Shown: positions 24,623 to 33,422, counted from the first letter of the stretch. The stretch is DNA of 36,173 nt from Rhodobacter sp. CACIA14H1 (GCA_000500915.1 AYNO01000017.1:1-36173), one strand, 5' to 3'. Numbers and translations: made by a program. Notes: generated by a model from the letters alone, not told the origin.

Positions 24623-26269
24623 TTACATGTTGGGATAGTTCGGCCCGCCCGCGCCCTGCGGCGTGGTCCAGACGATGTTCTGCGACGGGTCCTTGATGTC
24701 GCAGGTCTTGCAGTGGACGCAGTTCTGGAAGTTGATCCGGAAGGTCGCGTCATTGCCTTCGCCCAGCACCTCATAGACCCCTGCGGGGCAGTAACGCTGG
24801 GCCGGTTCGGCGTATTTCGGCAGGTTGACCGCAATCGGGACCGACGGGTCCTTCAGCTTCAGATGCGCGGGCTGCGCCTCGTCGTGGTTTGTGAAGGAAT
24901 AGGCCACGTTGGTCAGCCGGTCGAAGGACAGGACGCCGTCGGGCTTGGGGTAGTCGATGGGCTTGTGGTCCTTGGCCAGCCCCGTCGCCGCCGCGTCGGA
25001 CTTGCCGTGGCGCAGGGTGCCGAAGACGGTCAGGCCGATCGTGTTGGCCCACATGTCGATCCCGCCGCCCATCAGCGACGCGACCAGCCCGTATCTGGAC
25101 CAGAGCGGTTTGACGTTGCGCACCTTCTTCAGGTCCTTGCCGATGGGACCGGTCCGCACCGCGGTTTCGTAATCGTGCAGCTCGTCCCCCTGACGGCCCG
25201 CGCGGATCGCGGCATGGGCCGCCTCGGCCGCCGCCTTGCCCGACAGCATGGCGTTGTGGTTGCCCTTGATGCGCGGCACGTTCACGAGGCCCGCCGAGCA
25301 GCCCAGCAGCGCGACGCCCGGTGCCACCATCTTGGGGATGGACTGCCAGCCGCCTTCGGAAATGGCCCGCGCCCCGTAGGCGACGCGCTTTCCGCCCTTC
25401 AGCAGCTCCGCCACCATCGGGTGATGCTTGAAGCGCTGGAATTCCATGTAGGGGTAAAGATGCGGGTTCTCGTAGTTAAGGTGGACGACGAAACCGACAT
25501 AGACCTGATTGTTTTCAAGGTGATAGATGAAGGACCCGCCGCCCGCATTGGACCCCAGCGGCCAGCCCATCGTATGCGTGACCGTGCCCTCGCGGTGCTT
25601 GGCGGGGTCGATCTCCCAGATCTCCTTCATCCCCAGACCGAATTTCTGCGGGCACTTGCCCTTGGACAGTTCGTATCTGGCGATGACTTCCTTGGACAGC
25701 GACCCGCGCACGCCTTCGGACAGGAAGACGTATTTGCCGTGCAGTTCCATGCCGGGTTCATAGGACGGCCCCGGTTCGCCCGTCGCCGGATCGCGGCCGA
25801 ATTCGCCCGCGACGACGCCCTTCACGCGGTCGCCGTCATAGACCAGCGCCGAGGCCGACATGCCGGGGAAGATCTCCACGCCCAGCCCTTCGGCCACGCC
25901 CGCCATCCAGCGGCAGACATTGGCCATCGACACGATGTAATTGCCGTGGTTGTTCATCAGCGGCGGCATCGGCCAGTTCGGGATGCGGACCTGACCGGCG
26001 GGGCCGAGGATGTAGAAGTTGTCCTCCTTCACTGCGGTCTTGACGGGTGCGCCCATCGTCCGCCAGTCCGGCAGCAGCGCGTCCAGCCCCGACGGGTCCA
26101 GCACGGCGCCCGACAGGATATGCGCCCCGACTTCCGACCCCTTTTCAAGGACGCAGACCGTCAGGTCGGCATCCAGCTGCTTCAGCCGGATGGCCGCCGA
26201 CAGGCCCGCAGGCCCCGCGCCCACGATGACCACGTCATATTCCATCGACTCACGGACGATCTCGGCCAT
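24623..26269 (-). CDS. Electron transfer flavoprotein-ubiquinone oxidoreductase (EtfD/ETF-QO)
   Basis: Passes electrons from reduced ETF, fed by acyl-CoA dehydrogenases, to ubiquinone at the inner membrane. The 548-residue protein has an FAD-binding N-terminus ([20 protein letters not shown]), the [29 protein letters not shown] motif and a C-terminal ferredoxin-like cluster site ([19 protein letters not shown]). All features of the family are intact. I chose the ATG at 26269 ([12 protein letters not shown]); an earlier in-frame start adds a basic, unlikely leader. The acyl-CoA dehydrogenase gene at 29198 is a plausible electron source. The 282 bases up to greA hold no gene and should contain both divergent promoters. 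Confidence 0.96.
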   Translation of the reverse strand: MAEIVRESMEYDVVIVGAGPAGLSAAIRLKQLDADLTVCVLEKGSEVGAHILSGAVLDPSGLDALLPDWRTMGAPVKTAVKEDNFYILGPAGQVRIPNWPMPPLMNNHGNYIVSMANVCRWMAGVAEGLGVEIFPGMSASALVYDGDRVKGVVAGEFGRDPATGEPGPSYEPGMELHGKYVFLSEGVRGSLSKEVIARYELSKGKCPQKFGLGMKEIWEIDPAKHREGTVTHTMGWPLGSNAGGGSFIYHLENNQVYVGFVVHLNYENPHLYPYMEFQRFKHHPMVAELLKGGKRVAYGARAISEGGWQSIPKMVAPGVALLGCSAGLVNVPRIKGNHNAMLSGKAAAEAAHAAIRAGRQGDELHDYETAVRTGPIGKDLKKVRNVKPLWSRYGLVASLMGGGIDMWANTIGLTVFGTLRHGKSDAAATGLAKDHKPIDYPKPDGVLSFDRLTNVAYSFTNHDEAQPAHLKLKDPSVPIAVNLPKYAEPAQRYCPAGVYEVLGEGNDATFRINFQNCVHCKTCDIKDPSQNIVWTTPQGAGGPNYPNM

Positions 26270-26551
26270 CCTGCCTGCTCCTTCCCCGCGTTTCCCTGCC
26301 CGCCCGCGCAACAAAATTGCGGGCAGCCCGCGTCTCCCCTAGCCCAAGCCGCGCCAGAGGGTCAATCGGAACGCGGCATCACATTGTCGCAGAACGGCAT
26401 CGACGCCGCGTCGGGATGTTTTCCGCGTCCTTCCGCCCCCGCCCTCTTGCATTTGGCGCGGGGCTCGGTTCACTTTGCACGGATCGCTGGATGTATCGCG
26501 CCACAGCCGCCGCAAGGGGGCCGTGGCCTTCCTTTTGCCAAGTTGGGACCG

Positions 26552-27022
26552 ATGGACAAGATTCCGATGACGCGTGCGGGCTTCACCGCGCTGGACGAAG
26601 AACTGAAGACCCTGAAGTCGGTCGAACGCCCCGCCGTCATCCGCGCCATCGCCGAGGCGCGGGAACATGGCGACCTGTCCGAGAATGCCGAATACCACGC
26701 CGCCCGCGAAAAGCAGTCCTTCATCGAGGGCCGCATCAAGGAGCTGGAGGGGATGCTGTCGCTGGCCGATGTCATCGACCCGTCCAAACTGTCGGGCGCC
26801 ATCAAGTTCGGCGCCACCGTCACCATCGTGGACGAGGACACGGACGAGGAGAAGACCTACCAGATCGTGGGCGAGGCCGAGGCCGACATCGAACGCGGCC
26901 TGCTGAACATCCGCTCTCCGCTCGCCCGCGCCCTGATCGGCAAGGACGAGGGTGACAGCGTCGAGGTCAAGACGCCGGGTGGCCAGAAGAGTTACGAGAT
27001 CCTGTCGATCCGCTACGTCTGA
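26552..27022 (+). CDS. greA: Transcription elongation factor GreA
   Basis: Stimulates transcript cleavage by stalled RNA polymerase. The 156-residue protein starts [23 protein letters not shown] and carries the coiled-coil tip acidic motif ([27 protein letters not shown]) with the Asp and Glu needed for cleavage. The C-terminal FKBP-like domain ends [33 protein letters not shown]. The ATG at 26552 has GGGA upstream and matches the usual GreA N-terminus. It diverges from etfD, and the unknown coiled-coil gene follows after 23 bases, probably on the same message. Confidence 0.97.
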   Translation: MDKIPMTRAGFTALDEELKTLKSVERPAVIRAIAEAREHGDLSENAEYHAAREKQSFIEGRIKELEGMLSLADVIDPSKLSGAIKFGATVTIVDEDTDEEKTYQIVGEAEADIERGLLNIRSPLARALIGKDEGDSVEVKTPGGQKSYEILSIRYV

Positions 27023-27045
27023 TACCGCGTCATCCGGGGGACACC

Positions 27046-28071
27046 ATGCCCGACCAGCACGACAGACCGGAACCGCTCGGCACCTTCCTGAGGGCCGAGG
27101 ACGCCCCCGCCTTCGGCGCGACCGAGGTGGTGGGCGCGGCGCTGGCGGCGGTCTGGGTTGTGGCGGTGGCGGCCTATGCCCTGCTTTCCCCGTCGCCGGA
27201 GGGCGGGGGCGGGGCCGCGGGCCTGCTGGCGACACTGTTCGCGCTCTTCGTGCCGCTGGCGCTGATCTGGGGGGCGGTGTCGATGCTGCGGTCCATCCGC
27301 GTCCTGCGGGCCGAGGCGGCGCGGCTGCAGGCGACGGTGGATGCGATGCGCAATGCCTATCTGGTCAGCCAGCAATCCTCGGCCGCGATCAAGCCGGTGG
27401 TGGAACAGCGTCTGGAAGAGGTGGCACAGGTCACGAAAGAGGCGGCGGGCGTGCTGGCCACGTTCCAGACCCGCCGCGACCCTGCCCTCAGCGTGCCCTC
27501 CGCCGACCGCAAGGCCGCGCTGGTGCCGCCGCAGCGCCCCGCGCCGCAGGATGAACAGCCCGCGCTGGCCCTTGGCACCCCTGCCGAGGACCTGCGCCCG
27601 CCGCTGTCCATCGCCGATTTCATCCGTGCGCTGAACTTCCCCGAAGGCCCGGACGACCGCGAGGGGTTCCGCGCCCTGCGGCTGGCGCTGGAGGACCGGA
27701 CCACGGCGAAACTGATCCGCGCGGCGCAGGACGTGCTGACCCTGCTGTCGCAGGAAGGCATCTACATGGACGACCTGCGCCCCGAACGGGCGCGGCCGGA
27801 ACTGTGGCGCCGCTTTGCCGCCGGCGAACGGGGTCGCACCATCTCGGGGCTGGGGGGGATACGCGACCGTTCCTCGCTGGCGCTGACGGCGTCGCGGATG
27901 CGCGAGGACCCCGTCTTCCGCGATGCGGGCCACCATTTTCTGCGGACCTTCGACAAGACCTTCCAGGAATTCGAACAGAATGCCTCGGACGCGGACCTTG
28001 CCGAACTGTCGGACACCCGCACCGCCCGCGCCTTCATGCTGTTCGGGCGCGTGACGGGGACGTTCGACTGA
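27046..28071 (+). CDS. Two-TM coiled-coil protein of unknown function
   Basis: A 341-residue protein I recognise only as a Rhodobacterales-type hypothetical. An N-terminal cytoplasmic tail (1-25) leads to two hydrophobic segments (about 27-47 and 57-77). A coiled-coil stretch follows (about 80-140: SIRVLRAEAARLQATVDAMR and EQRLEEVAQVTKEAAGVLATF), then a Pro-rich linker (about 150-180) and a helical C-terminal domain (LSIADFIRALNFPEGPDDREGFRALRLALED to the end). The design of membrane hairpin, coil and soluble domain suggests a scaffold, possibly of the envelope. It follows greA by 23 bases. Its stop is two bases before the double palindrome, copy B. Confidence 0.85.
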   Translation: MPDQHDRPEPLGTFLRAEDAPAFGATEVVGAALAAVWVVAVAAYALLSPSPEGGGGAAGLLATLFALFVPLALIWGAVSMLRSIRVLRAEAARLQATVDAMRNAYLVSQQSSAAIKPVVEQRLEEVAQVTKEAAGVLATFQTRRDPALSVPSADRKAALVPPQRPAPQDEQPALALGTPAEDLRPPLSIADFIRALNFPEGPDDREGFRALRLALEDRTTAKLIRAAQDVLTLLSQEGIYMDDLRPERARPELWRRFAAGERGRTISGLGGIRDRSSLALTASRMREDPVFRDAGHHFLRTFDKTFQEFEQNASDADLAELSDTRTARAFMLFGRVTGTFD

Positions 28072-28072
28072 C

Positions 28073-28116
28073 CAAAAATCTTCGAAGATTTTTGCAAATT
28101 TCTTCGAAGAAATTTG
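28073..28116. repeat. Tandem TTCGAA double palindrome, copy B
   Basis: Two perfect 22-nt palindromes, 28073-28094 (arm CAAAAATC) and 28095-28116 (arm CAAATTTC), each around TTCGAA, with centres 22 bp apart. It lies between two convergent genes, two bases past one stop and 13 past the other. The first unit matches the second unit of copy A; the second matches the first unit of copy C. It probably works in part as a bidirectional terminator. Confidence 0.9.
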
Positions 28117-28129
28117 GGTGGCGGCACCG

Positions 28130-29080
28130 CTACCGGCGCGGCGCCGCAGCCCGCCGCAGCCTGTCGTTGACCGCCCGCCCGAGCCCCACCTCCGGCACGG
28201 GCGCAAAGGCGATCCGCCCCGAAGGCCCCGCCAGATCGTCCGCCTCGCGCAGCACGTGGAACAGCCGCGCCGCCGCCTCCACCACATCGCCCGACTCCGA
28301 CAGCGTCAGCGCCGCCCCGTCGCAGGGGCCGAAGCCCACGAAGACCTCGCCCGGCTTTGGCCGCAGGACATCCAGCCGCACCCCCGCCGCGGGCGCGTAA
28401 TGGCTGGCCAACTGCCCCGGTGCGTTCGGCTTCTCGGCCGATCCGCCCGCCACCAGCGCGACGCCCAGCAGGGATTCGATCTCTTCCGCCGCGACGCCGC
28501 CCGGGCGCAGCAGGGCCGCCGCACCGTCCAGCCCGAGGATCGTCGATTCCACCCCCACCGCGCAGGCGCCGCCGTCCAGCACCGCCTCGATCCGCCCGGA
28601 CAGCCCCGCCCGCACATGCGCGGCCCGCGTGGGGGACACCTTGCCGGACGGGTTGGCCGACGGCGCCGCCAGCGGGCCGCCGAAGGCCCGCAGCAGGGCC
28701 CGCGCCACCGGATGCGCCGGCACGCGGATCGCCACCGTCGCAAGCCCCGCCGTCACGAGGGGCGACAACCCCGACCCGTCGCGCAGGGGCAGCACCATGG
28801 TCAGTGGGCCGGGCCAGAAGGCGGCGGCCACCGCCTCGGCCCTGTCGTCGAACAGGGCATAGCCCCGCGCCGCCGCCACGTCGGGCACATGCACGATCAG
28901 CGGGTTGAACCGGGGCCGCCCCTTGGCGTCGAAGATCCGCGCCACGGCCAGATCGTCCCGCGCGTCGCCGCCCAGGCCATAGACCGTCTCGGTCGGGAAG
29001 GCGACCAGCCCCCCGCCCCGCAGCACCTCGGCCGCGCGTGCGATCCCTTCCGGGCTATCGGTCAAATCCTCGGTCACCAT
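28130..29080 (-). CDS. L-threonylcarbamoyladenylate synthase (Sua5/YrdC family)
   Basis: Makes threonylcarbamoyl-AMP from threonine, bicarbonate and ATP for the t6A modification of ANN-decoding tRNAs. The 316-residue protein has the YrdC domain (GGLVAFPTETVYGLGGDARDDLAVARIFDAKGRPRFNPLIVHV, then VAIRVPAHPVARALL and PLAAPSANPSGKVSPT) and the extra Sua5 C-terminal domain (about 200-316), so it is the long Sua5 type, not short TsaC. I chose the ATG at 29080; the ribosome site is poor, and a TTG at 29122 is an alternative. It diverges from the acyl-CoA dehydrogenase gene and converges on the coiled-coil gene. Confidence 0.93.
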   Translation of the reverse strand: MVTEDLTDSPEGIARAAEVLRGGGLVAFPTETVYGLGGDARDDLAVARIFDAKGRPRFNPLIVHVPDVAAARGYALFDDRAEAVAAAFWPGPLTMVLPLRDGSGLSPLVTAGLATVAIRVPAHPVARALLRAFGGPLAAPSANPSGKVSPTRAAHVRAGLSGRIEAVLDGGACAVGVESTILGLDGAAALLRPGGVAAEEIESLLGVALVAGGSAEKPNAPGQLASHYAPAAGVRLDVLRPKPGEVFVGFGPCDGAALTLSESGDVVEAAARLFHVLREADDLAGPSGRIAFAPVPEVGLGRAVNDRLRRAAAPRR

Positions 29081-29114
29081 CTGACGCAGCGTATCGGTTG
29101 AGCGGGAGCCAAAG

Positions 29115-29134
29115 CCCTGCAATCCTTTGCAGGG
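29115..29134. promoter_or_regulatory. Inverted repeat between the Sua5 and acyl-CoA dehydrogenase genes
   Basis: CCCTGCAA and TTGCAGGG form perfect 8-bp arms around TCCT, 35 bases before the Sua5 ATG and 64 bases before the dehydrogenase ATG. The divergent promoter position suits a regulator site; the identity of any regulator is unknown. Confidence 0.4.
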
Positions 29135-29197
29135 TCAGGTGCCATTATCCGTGCCACGGCCTTTTGCCAAGCACCGGCACAGCCGAAGGAAGAACCC

Positions 29198-30901
29198 ATG
29201 CCCTACCGCGCCCCGCTGTCCGATTACGAATTCCTGCTGGACCATATCCTCGGCTATGACCGCCTGACGGAAGCGGATCGCTTTTCCGACGTGCCGCGCG
29301 ATACGGCCACCGCCATCCTGACCGAGGCGGCACGTCTTGCCGAAACCACGCTCGCGCCGCTGAACCGGGCCGGCGACCGCCACCCCGCGCGGCTGGAGAA
29401 CGGCATCGTCCGCACCTCGCCCGGTTTTGCCGAGGCCTATCGCGCCATTGCCGAAGGCGGCTGGGTCGGCATGTCCGCCCGCCCCGAAAACGGCGGCATG
29501 GGCCTGCCGATGACGCTGGCCACGGCCGTGAACGAAATGATGTCGGCGGCCTGCCTGTCGCTGCAGGTCAACCCGCTGCTGACGCAAGGCCAGATCGAGG
29601 CGCTGGAGCATCACGCCTCGCCCGCGATCCGGGCGCTTTACCTGCCGAAGCTGACATCGGGGGAATGGTCGGGCACGATGAACCTGACCGAACCGCAGGC
29701 CGGGTCGGATGTCGGCGCCCTGCGCAGCAAGGCAGAGCCGCGGGACGACGGGACCTATGCGATCACCGGCCAGAAGATCTACATCTCCTGGGGGGATGCG
29801 GATTTCATCCCGAATGTCTGCCACCTTGTCCTTGCCCGCCTGCCCGATGGCGCGGCAGGCACTGCGGGCATCTCGCTCTTCCTCGTGCCGAAGTTCCTGC
29901 CCGATGCGGATGGCAACCCCGGCCAGCGCAACGCTCTGTCGGTCGTCAGCCTGGAACACAAGATGGGCCTGCACGGGTCGCCGACCTGCGTCATGCAGTA
30001 TGACGGCGCGACCGGCTGGCTGGTGGGCGAGGCGCACAAGGGCATGGCGGCGATGTTCACCATGATGAACAACGCGAGGCTCGGCGTGGCCGCGCAGGGG
30101 ATCGGCGTGGCCGAGGCCGCCTTCCAGCAGGCGCTGGCCTATGCCGAACAGCGCCAGCAGGGCCGCACCCCGACGGGGCGCAAGCCCATCACCGACCATG
30201 CCGATGTCCGCCGGATGCTGGCGCGGATGCGGGCGCAGCTTTTCTCGGCCCGCGCCATCGCCCTGTCCTGCGCCCATGCGATCGACATGGCCAGCGTGAC
30301 CGGTGCGCCCGAATGGCAGGCCCGCGCCGCGCTGCTGACCCCCATCGCCAAGGCCTATGGCACCGATACGGGCAACGAACTGGCGCATCTGTCCATCCAG
30401 ATCCACGGCGGCATGGGCTTTGTCGAGGAGACGGGCGTCGCGCAATTCGCCCGCGACGTGCGCATCACCACCATCTACGAAGGCACCAACGGGATACAGG
30501 CGATGGACCTGACCGCCCGCAAGATGGCCGATGGCGGGGCCGCCGCCTTTGCCCTGATCGACGAGGTGCAGTCGGCGGCCGAAGCCGCCCGCGCCACCCA
30601 TCCCGATCTGGCCCATGACGTCTGGCAGGCCGCCGAGGCCCTGCGCGAGGCGACCGAGACCCTTGTCCGGCAGGACCTGACCGACCGCTTCGCCGGTGCC
30701 GTCCCCTATCTGCGGGCCTTCGCGCTGGTGCTGGGGGCCGATGCCCATCTGCGGGCGGCGCATGTCGCGCAGGGGCCGCGTGCGGCACTCGCCCGCATCG
30801 CGATCCGCCGCCTTCTGCCGGAACATGTGGCGCTTCTGGCCGAAACCCGCGAAGGTGCGGCCAGCCTTTACGCCCTGACTCCGGAAGACCTCGCCGCGTG
30901 A
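29198..30901 (+). CDS. Acyl-CoA dehydrogenase, DmdC/AcdH-like with C-terminal extension
   Basis: An FAD enzyme that oxidises an acyl-CoA to the enoyl-CoA and passes electrons to ETF. The 567 residues are longer than simple acyl-CoA dehydrogenases (about 390) and match the class that includes DmdC (3-methylmercaptopropionyl-CoA dehydrogenase). Visible motifs are MNLTEPQAGSDVGALRS (FAD/substrate), WVG...RPENGGMGLP near the N-terminus, IHGGMGFVEETGVAQFARDVRITTIYEGTNGIQAMDLT with the catalytic Glu in YEGTNG, and the extra C-terminal helical domain. The substrate cannot be told from sequence alone; DMSP breakdown or fatty acid oxidation is possible. AGGAAG lies about 7-12 bases before the ATG. It is coupled by a GTGA overlap to the hydrolase. 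Confidence 0.93.
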   Translation: MPYRAPLSDYEFLLDHILGYDRLTEADRFSDVPRDTATAILTEAARLAETTLAPLNRAGDRHPARLENGIVRTSPGFAEAYRAIAEGGWVGMSARPENGGMGLPMTLATAVNEMMSAACLSLQVNPLLTQGQIEALEHHASPAIRALYLPKLTSGEWSGTMNLTEPQAGSDVGALRSKAEPRDDGTYAITGQKIYISWGDADFIPNVCHLVLARLPDGAAGTAGISLFLVPKFLPDADGNPGQRNALSVVSLEHKMGLHGSPTCVMQYDGATGWLVGEAHKGMAAMFTMMNNARLGVAAQGIGVAEAAFQQALAYAEQRQQGRTPTGRKPITDHADVRRMLARMRAQLFSARAIALSCAHAIDMASVTGAPEWQARAALLTPIAKAYGTDTGNELAHLSIQIHGGMGFVEETGVAQFARDVRITTIYEGTNGIQAMDLTARKMADGGAAAFALIDEVQSAAEAARATHPDLAHDVWQAAEALREATETLVRQDLTDRFAGAVPYLRAFALVLGADAHLRAAHVAQGPRAALARIAIRRLLPEHVALLAETREGAASLYALTPEDLAA

Positions 30902-31938
30902 CACTGCAAGACACTGGCATCCGCCACCCCTTCCCCGACGCCCCCGCCGAAGGGCAGGCGGTGGAGATTGCCGAAGGCATCCTCTGGCTGCGCCTGCCGC
31001 TACCCATGGCGCTGGACCATGTCAACGTCTTCGCGCTGGAGGATGGGGACGGCTGGACGGTGGTGGATACCGGTTTCTCATCGAAACGCGCGAAGGGGAT
31101 ATGGGAGGCGCTGCTTGCGGGTCCGCTGTCGGGGAAGCCCGTCACCCGCGTCATCGTCACCCATTACCACCCCGACCATATGGGCCTTGCCGGCTGGTTC
31201 CAGTCGCGCGGGGCCGAACTGGTGACGACGCGGACGAGCTGGCTTTATGCGCGGATGCTGGTGCTGGACGAACACCCGCTTCCCCTGCCCGAAGCGGTGG
31301 AATTCCAGCGCCGTGCGGGCGTCCCGGCCGACCGGCTGCAGCGCTATGCCACCACGCGCCCCTTCAACTTCGCCGATGTGGTGGACCCGCTTCCCCCGGG
31401 CTTCATCCGCATCCGCGACGGTGACACCCTCTCCGCCGCAGGTCGCCGCTGGGCGGTCCGTACCGGCGACGGCCACGCGCCCGAACACGCGACGCTCTGG
31501 AGCCAGGACGACAACCTGATCCTCGGGGGCGACCAGCTTCTCCCCGGCATCTCGGCCAATATCGGGGTCTATCCCACCGAACCCGATGCCGATCCCCTGA
31601 CCGAATGGCTGGAAAGCTGCGCCCGTCTTGCGCCCCATGCCCGCGAGGACCAGCTTGTCCTGCCCGGCCACAAGCTGCCCTTCACCGGCCTTCCGCTGCG
31701 CCTGCGCCAGATTGCCGAAAACCACGAAGGCGCCCTGTCGCGGCTGCTGGACCACCTGCAGGCGCCCCGCACCGCCGCCGACTGCTTCCTGCCGATCTTC
31801 AAACGGCAGATCGACGGGCCGGAATACGGGATGGCGCTTGTGGAATCGGTCGCCCACCTGAATTGCCTGCTGCGGCGCGGTCAGGTCACGCGGACCCTGT
31901 CGCCGCAGGGCGCGTGGCTGTGGGAACGCAGATCCTGA
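30898..31938 (+). CDS. MBL-fold metallo-hydrolase
   Basis: A 346-residue metallo-beta-lactamase-fold hydrolase. The metal site is visible: THYHPDHMG (HxHxDH), then GDGHAPEHATLW (third His), LGGDQLL (bridging Asp) and LPGHKLPF (last His). The extra C-terminal winged-helix-like part (NHEGALSRLLDHLQ...HLNCLLRRGQV) is typical of the beta-CASP-free LACTB2-like group. A thioester or lactone substrate is plausible beside an acyl-CoA dehydrogenase, but unproven. It starts with GTG overlapping the dehydrogenase TGA (GTGA), which implies coupled translation. A TTCGAA double palindrome begins 24 bases after the stop. Confidence 0.92.
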   Translation: MTLQDTGIRHPFPDAPAEGQAVEIAEGILWLRLPLPMALDHVNVFALEDGDGWTVVDTGFSSKRAKGIWEALLAGPLSGKPVTRVIVTHYHPDHMGLAGWFQSRGAELVTTRTSWLYARMLVLDEHPLPLPEAVEFQRRAGVPADRLQRYATTRPFNFADVVDPLPPGFIRIRDGDTLSAAGRRWAVRTGDGHAPEHATLWSQDDNLILGGDQLLPGISANIGVYPTEPDADPLTEWLESCARLAPHAREDQLVLPGHKLPFTGLPLRLRQIAENHEGALSRLLDHLQAPRTAADCFLPIFKRQIDGPEYGMALVESVAHLNCLLRRGQVTRTLSPQGAWLWERRS

Positions 31939-31961
31939 CGCGGATTCCGCCCTCCCCCACC

Positions 31962-32007
31962 GCAAATTTCTTCGAAGAAATTTGCAAAAGTTTTCGAAAA
32001 CTTTTGC
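31962..32007. repeat. Tandem TTCGAA double palindrome, copy C
   Basis: Two perfect 24-nt palindromes, 31962-31985 (arm GCAAATTTC) and 31984-32007 (arm GCAAAAGTT), share GC and have centres 22 bp apart, the same layout as copy A. It lies between the MBL-fold gene and the DUF6173 gene, ending 39 bases before the latter's ATG. It may end the upstream message, regulate the downstream one, or both. Confidence 0.9.
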
Positions 32008-32046
32008 CCCCTTGCGCCCACGTCCCCGATCCCGTTCCCTGTCCAA

Positions 32047-32529
32047 ATGACACAGGACATCGCCACCTCCGCCGAATATGCTGAAACCGCCGCGCTTCCC
32101 CGTGCGGTTGCCACCCATGCCGACCCTGCCGATTGCGGCAAGCTGGAAACCCTGCCGCTGCCGGCGGCCGCGACCCGCAAGCCGGTGGAAGAGAAAAGCC
32201 CCGCCGAATGGGCCTATGAGCGCCTCATCCTTTACATCCAGAACTTCGAATCCCGGCTCGACTCCACGCAGGAAGTGGCGATGGGCTTCACCGGCGGGCA
32301 GGCGGGCGTGCTGACGATCGAGGGGGTGGGGTTCTTCGACCCCGACCTCGTGACCTTCTTCGGGCGGGACGAGGACGGGCTGCGCACCCAGCTCATCCAG
32401 CATGTCACCCAGTTGAACGTCATCCTGCGTGCCGTGCCGAAACAGGAACCCGCCGAACCGCCGCGCCGCATCGGATTCCGGATGATGCGGCAATGGGCGG
32501 GCGGCGAATCGGGCGACGCCTCGGCCTGA
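32047..32529 (+). CDS. DUF6173 family protein
   Basis: A 160-residue soluble protein. After a variable N-terminus (1-50), the conserved core is EWAYERLILYIQNFESRLDSTQEVAMGFTGGQAGVLTIEGVGFFDPDLVTFFGRDEDGLRTQLIQHVTQLNVILRAVPK, which I recognise as the DUF6173 family of alphaproteobacteria. The function is unknown. No Shine-Dalgarno sequence precedes the ATG (upstream is pyrimidine-rich, GTTCCCTGTCCAA), so the message may be leaderless or weakly translated. Copy C of the double palindrome is just upstream, and the aa3 oxidase subunit IV gene follows with its own likely promoter. Confidence 0.87.
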   Translation: MTQDIATSAEYAETAALPRAVATHADPADCGKLETLPLPAAATRKPVEEKSPAEWAYERLILYIQNFESRLDSTQEVAMGFTGGQAGVLTIEGVGFFDPDLVTFFGRDEDGLRTQLIQHVTQLNVILRAVPKQEPAEPPRRIGFRMMRQWAGGESGDASA

Positions 32530-32561
32530 CCGCTGCGCCCTGCCTGCGACCACCCAAAGGG

Positions 32562-32590
32562 GTGACACAGGCACATGAATCGGCTATCCC
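32562..32590 (+). promoter_or_regulatory. Candidate promoter of the aa3 oxidase subunit IV gene
   Basis: GTGACA (32562-32567), 17 bases, then TATCCC (32585-32590), giving a start site about 24 bases before the ATG at 32621. Spacing is ideal and both boxes are fair matches to the housekeeping consensus. Confidence 0.4.
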
Positions 32591-32620
32591 CACGCGCAAG
32601 AAACGGGAAAGGGAACCGAA

Positions 32621-32767
32621 ATGGGCGATCACCACAGCGAACACGTGCCGGGCAGCATGGACATCCGGGCGCAGGAAAAGACCTTCGCGGGTTTCATGTC
32701 CTTCACGAAATGGGGCGTGATCATCATCTTCGCGATCCTGATCTTCATGGCGCTCGTCAACGCCTGA
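32621..32767 (+). CDS. aa3-type cytochrome c oxidase subunit IV
   Basis: A 48-residue single-pass membrane subunit of the aa3 oxidase: MGDHHSEHVPGSMDIRAQEK, then TFAGFMSFTKWGVIIIFAILIFMALVNA. The His-rich start, the MDIRxQEKTFxGF motif and the single C-terminal helix are diagnostic for the bacterial aa3 subunit IV family. Subunit IV is not needed for catalysis and lies at the periphery of the complex. The main oxidase genes are not in this window. The ATG is preceded by GGGAAAGGGAACCGAA, a good purine-rich site, with a promoter-like pair of boxes upstream. Confidence 0.92.
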   Translation: MGDHHSEHVPGSMDIRAQEKTFAGFMSFTKWGVIIIFAILIFMALVNA

Positions 32768-32813
32768 CGCCGCCGCGTCACCCGGATTTCATCAAGCCAT
32801 TTGGACCCGAACC

Positions 32814-33422
32814 ATGTTGCGCGCCGTTCTTGCCATCCTAGCGCTCGTCACCCTTTCGGCCTGCGGGGCGGAGCCGAAATGGGCGACCGACGAACAGGTG
32901 GCGGCGGCGCGTTACGTGCATGAGGGTCCGCCGTCGATCACGCTTTTCACCGTGATCAACAACCGCTCCGGTTCGGGGGCGCATAGCGGGCTGATGATCA
33001 ACGGCACCGAACGGATCATGTTCGATCCGGCGGGAACGTGGAACCATCCGCGCATCCCCGAACGCAACGACGTGCATTTCGGGATCACCCCGCGCATCGT
33101 GAACTTCTACATCGACTACCACGCGCGCGAGACGTTCCGCGTGGTGGAACAGACGGTCGTCGTGTCGCCCGGCATCGCCGAACTGGTGGCGCAGCGGGCC
33201 AAGGCCTATGGCGCGGTGCCGAAGGCGCAATGCGCGACCTCGATCACGGCGATCCTGCGCGATGTGCCGGGCTTCGAATCGATCCCGCGCACGCCCTTCC
33301 CGAACCGGCTGATGGATGCCTTTGCCAAGCTTCCGGGCGTGACCGGACGCGTCATCTATGACGAGGATGCCGACAAGAACCACGGCGTCCTGCTGATCCA
33401 GTCCAGCCAGGCGCCGATCTGA
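32814..33422 (+). CDS. Lipoprotein with a possible permuted papain-like His/Cys pair
   Basis: A 202-residue lipoprotein: MLRAVLAILALVTLSACGAE with lipobox LSAC (Cys17). The mature part reads TLFTVINNRSGSGAHSGLMINGTERIMFDPAGTWNHPRIPERNDVHFGITPRIVNFYIDYHARETFRVVEQ, then a helix beginning KAQCATSITAIL. A His (H57) at the start of a strand followed much later by a Cys (C140) at the start of a helix is the order seen in circularly permuted NlpC/P60 or YiiX-like papain folds (DUF4105/Lnb are related). I infer that resemblance; no database hit supports it. It would act at the periplasmic face of a membrane, possibly on peptidoglycan, lipid or protein. It follows the oxidase subunit gene by 46 bases. 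Confidence 0.82.
   Translation: MLRAVLAILALVTLSACGAEPKWATDEQVAAARYVHEGPPSITLFTVINNRSGSGAHSGLMINGTERIMFDPAGTWNHPRIPERNDVHFGITPRIVNFYIDYHARETFRVVEQTVVVSPGIAELVAQRAKAYGAVPKAQCATSITAILRDVPGFESIPRTPFPNRLMDAFAKLPGVTGRVIYDEDADKNHGVLLIQSSQAPI

Noticed and set aside
24713-26551. Plus-strand open frame reaching greA from far upstream
   Set aside because: The part before 26552 is antisense to etfD. The GreA protein starts cleanly at 26552 with its usual N-terminus.
17424-32007. CRISPR array or insertion-sequence ends as an explanation of the repeated palindromes
   Set aside because: There are only two units per site, with no spacers, no cas genes, no transposase and no target-site duplication.
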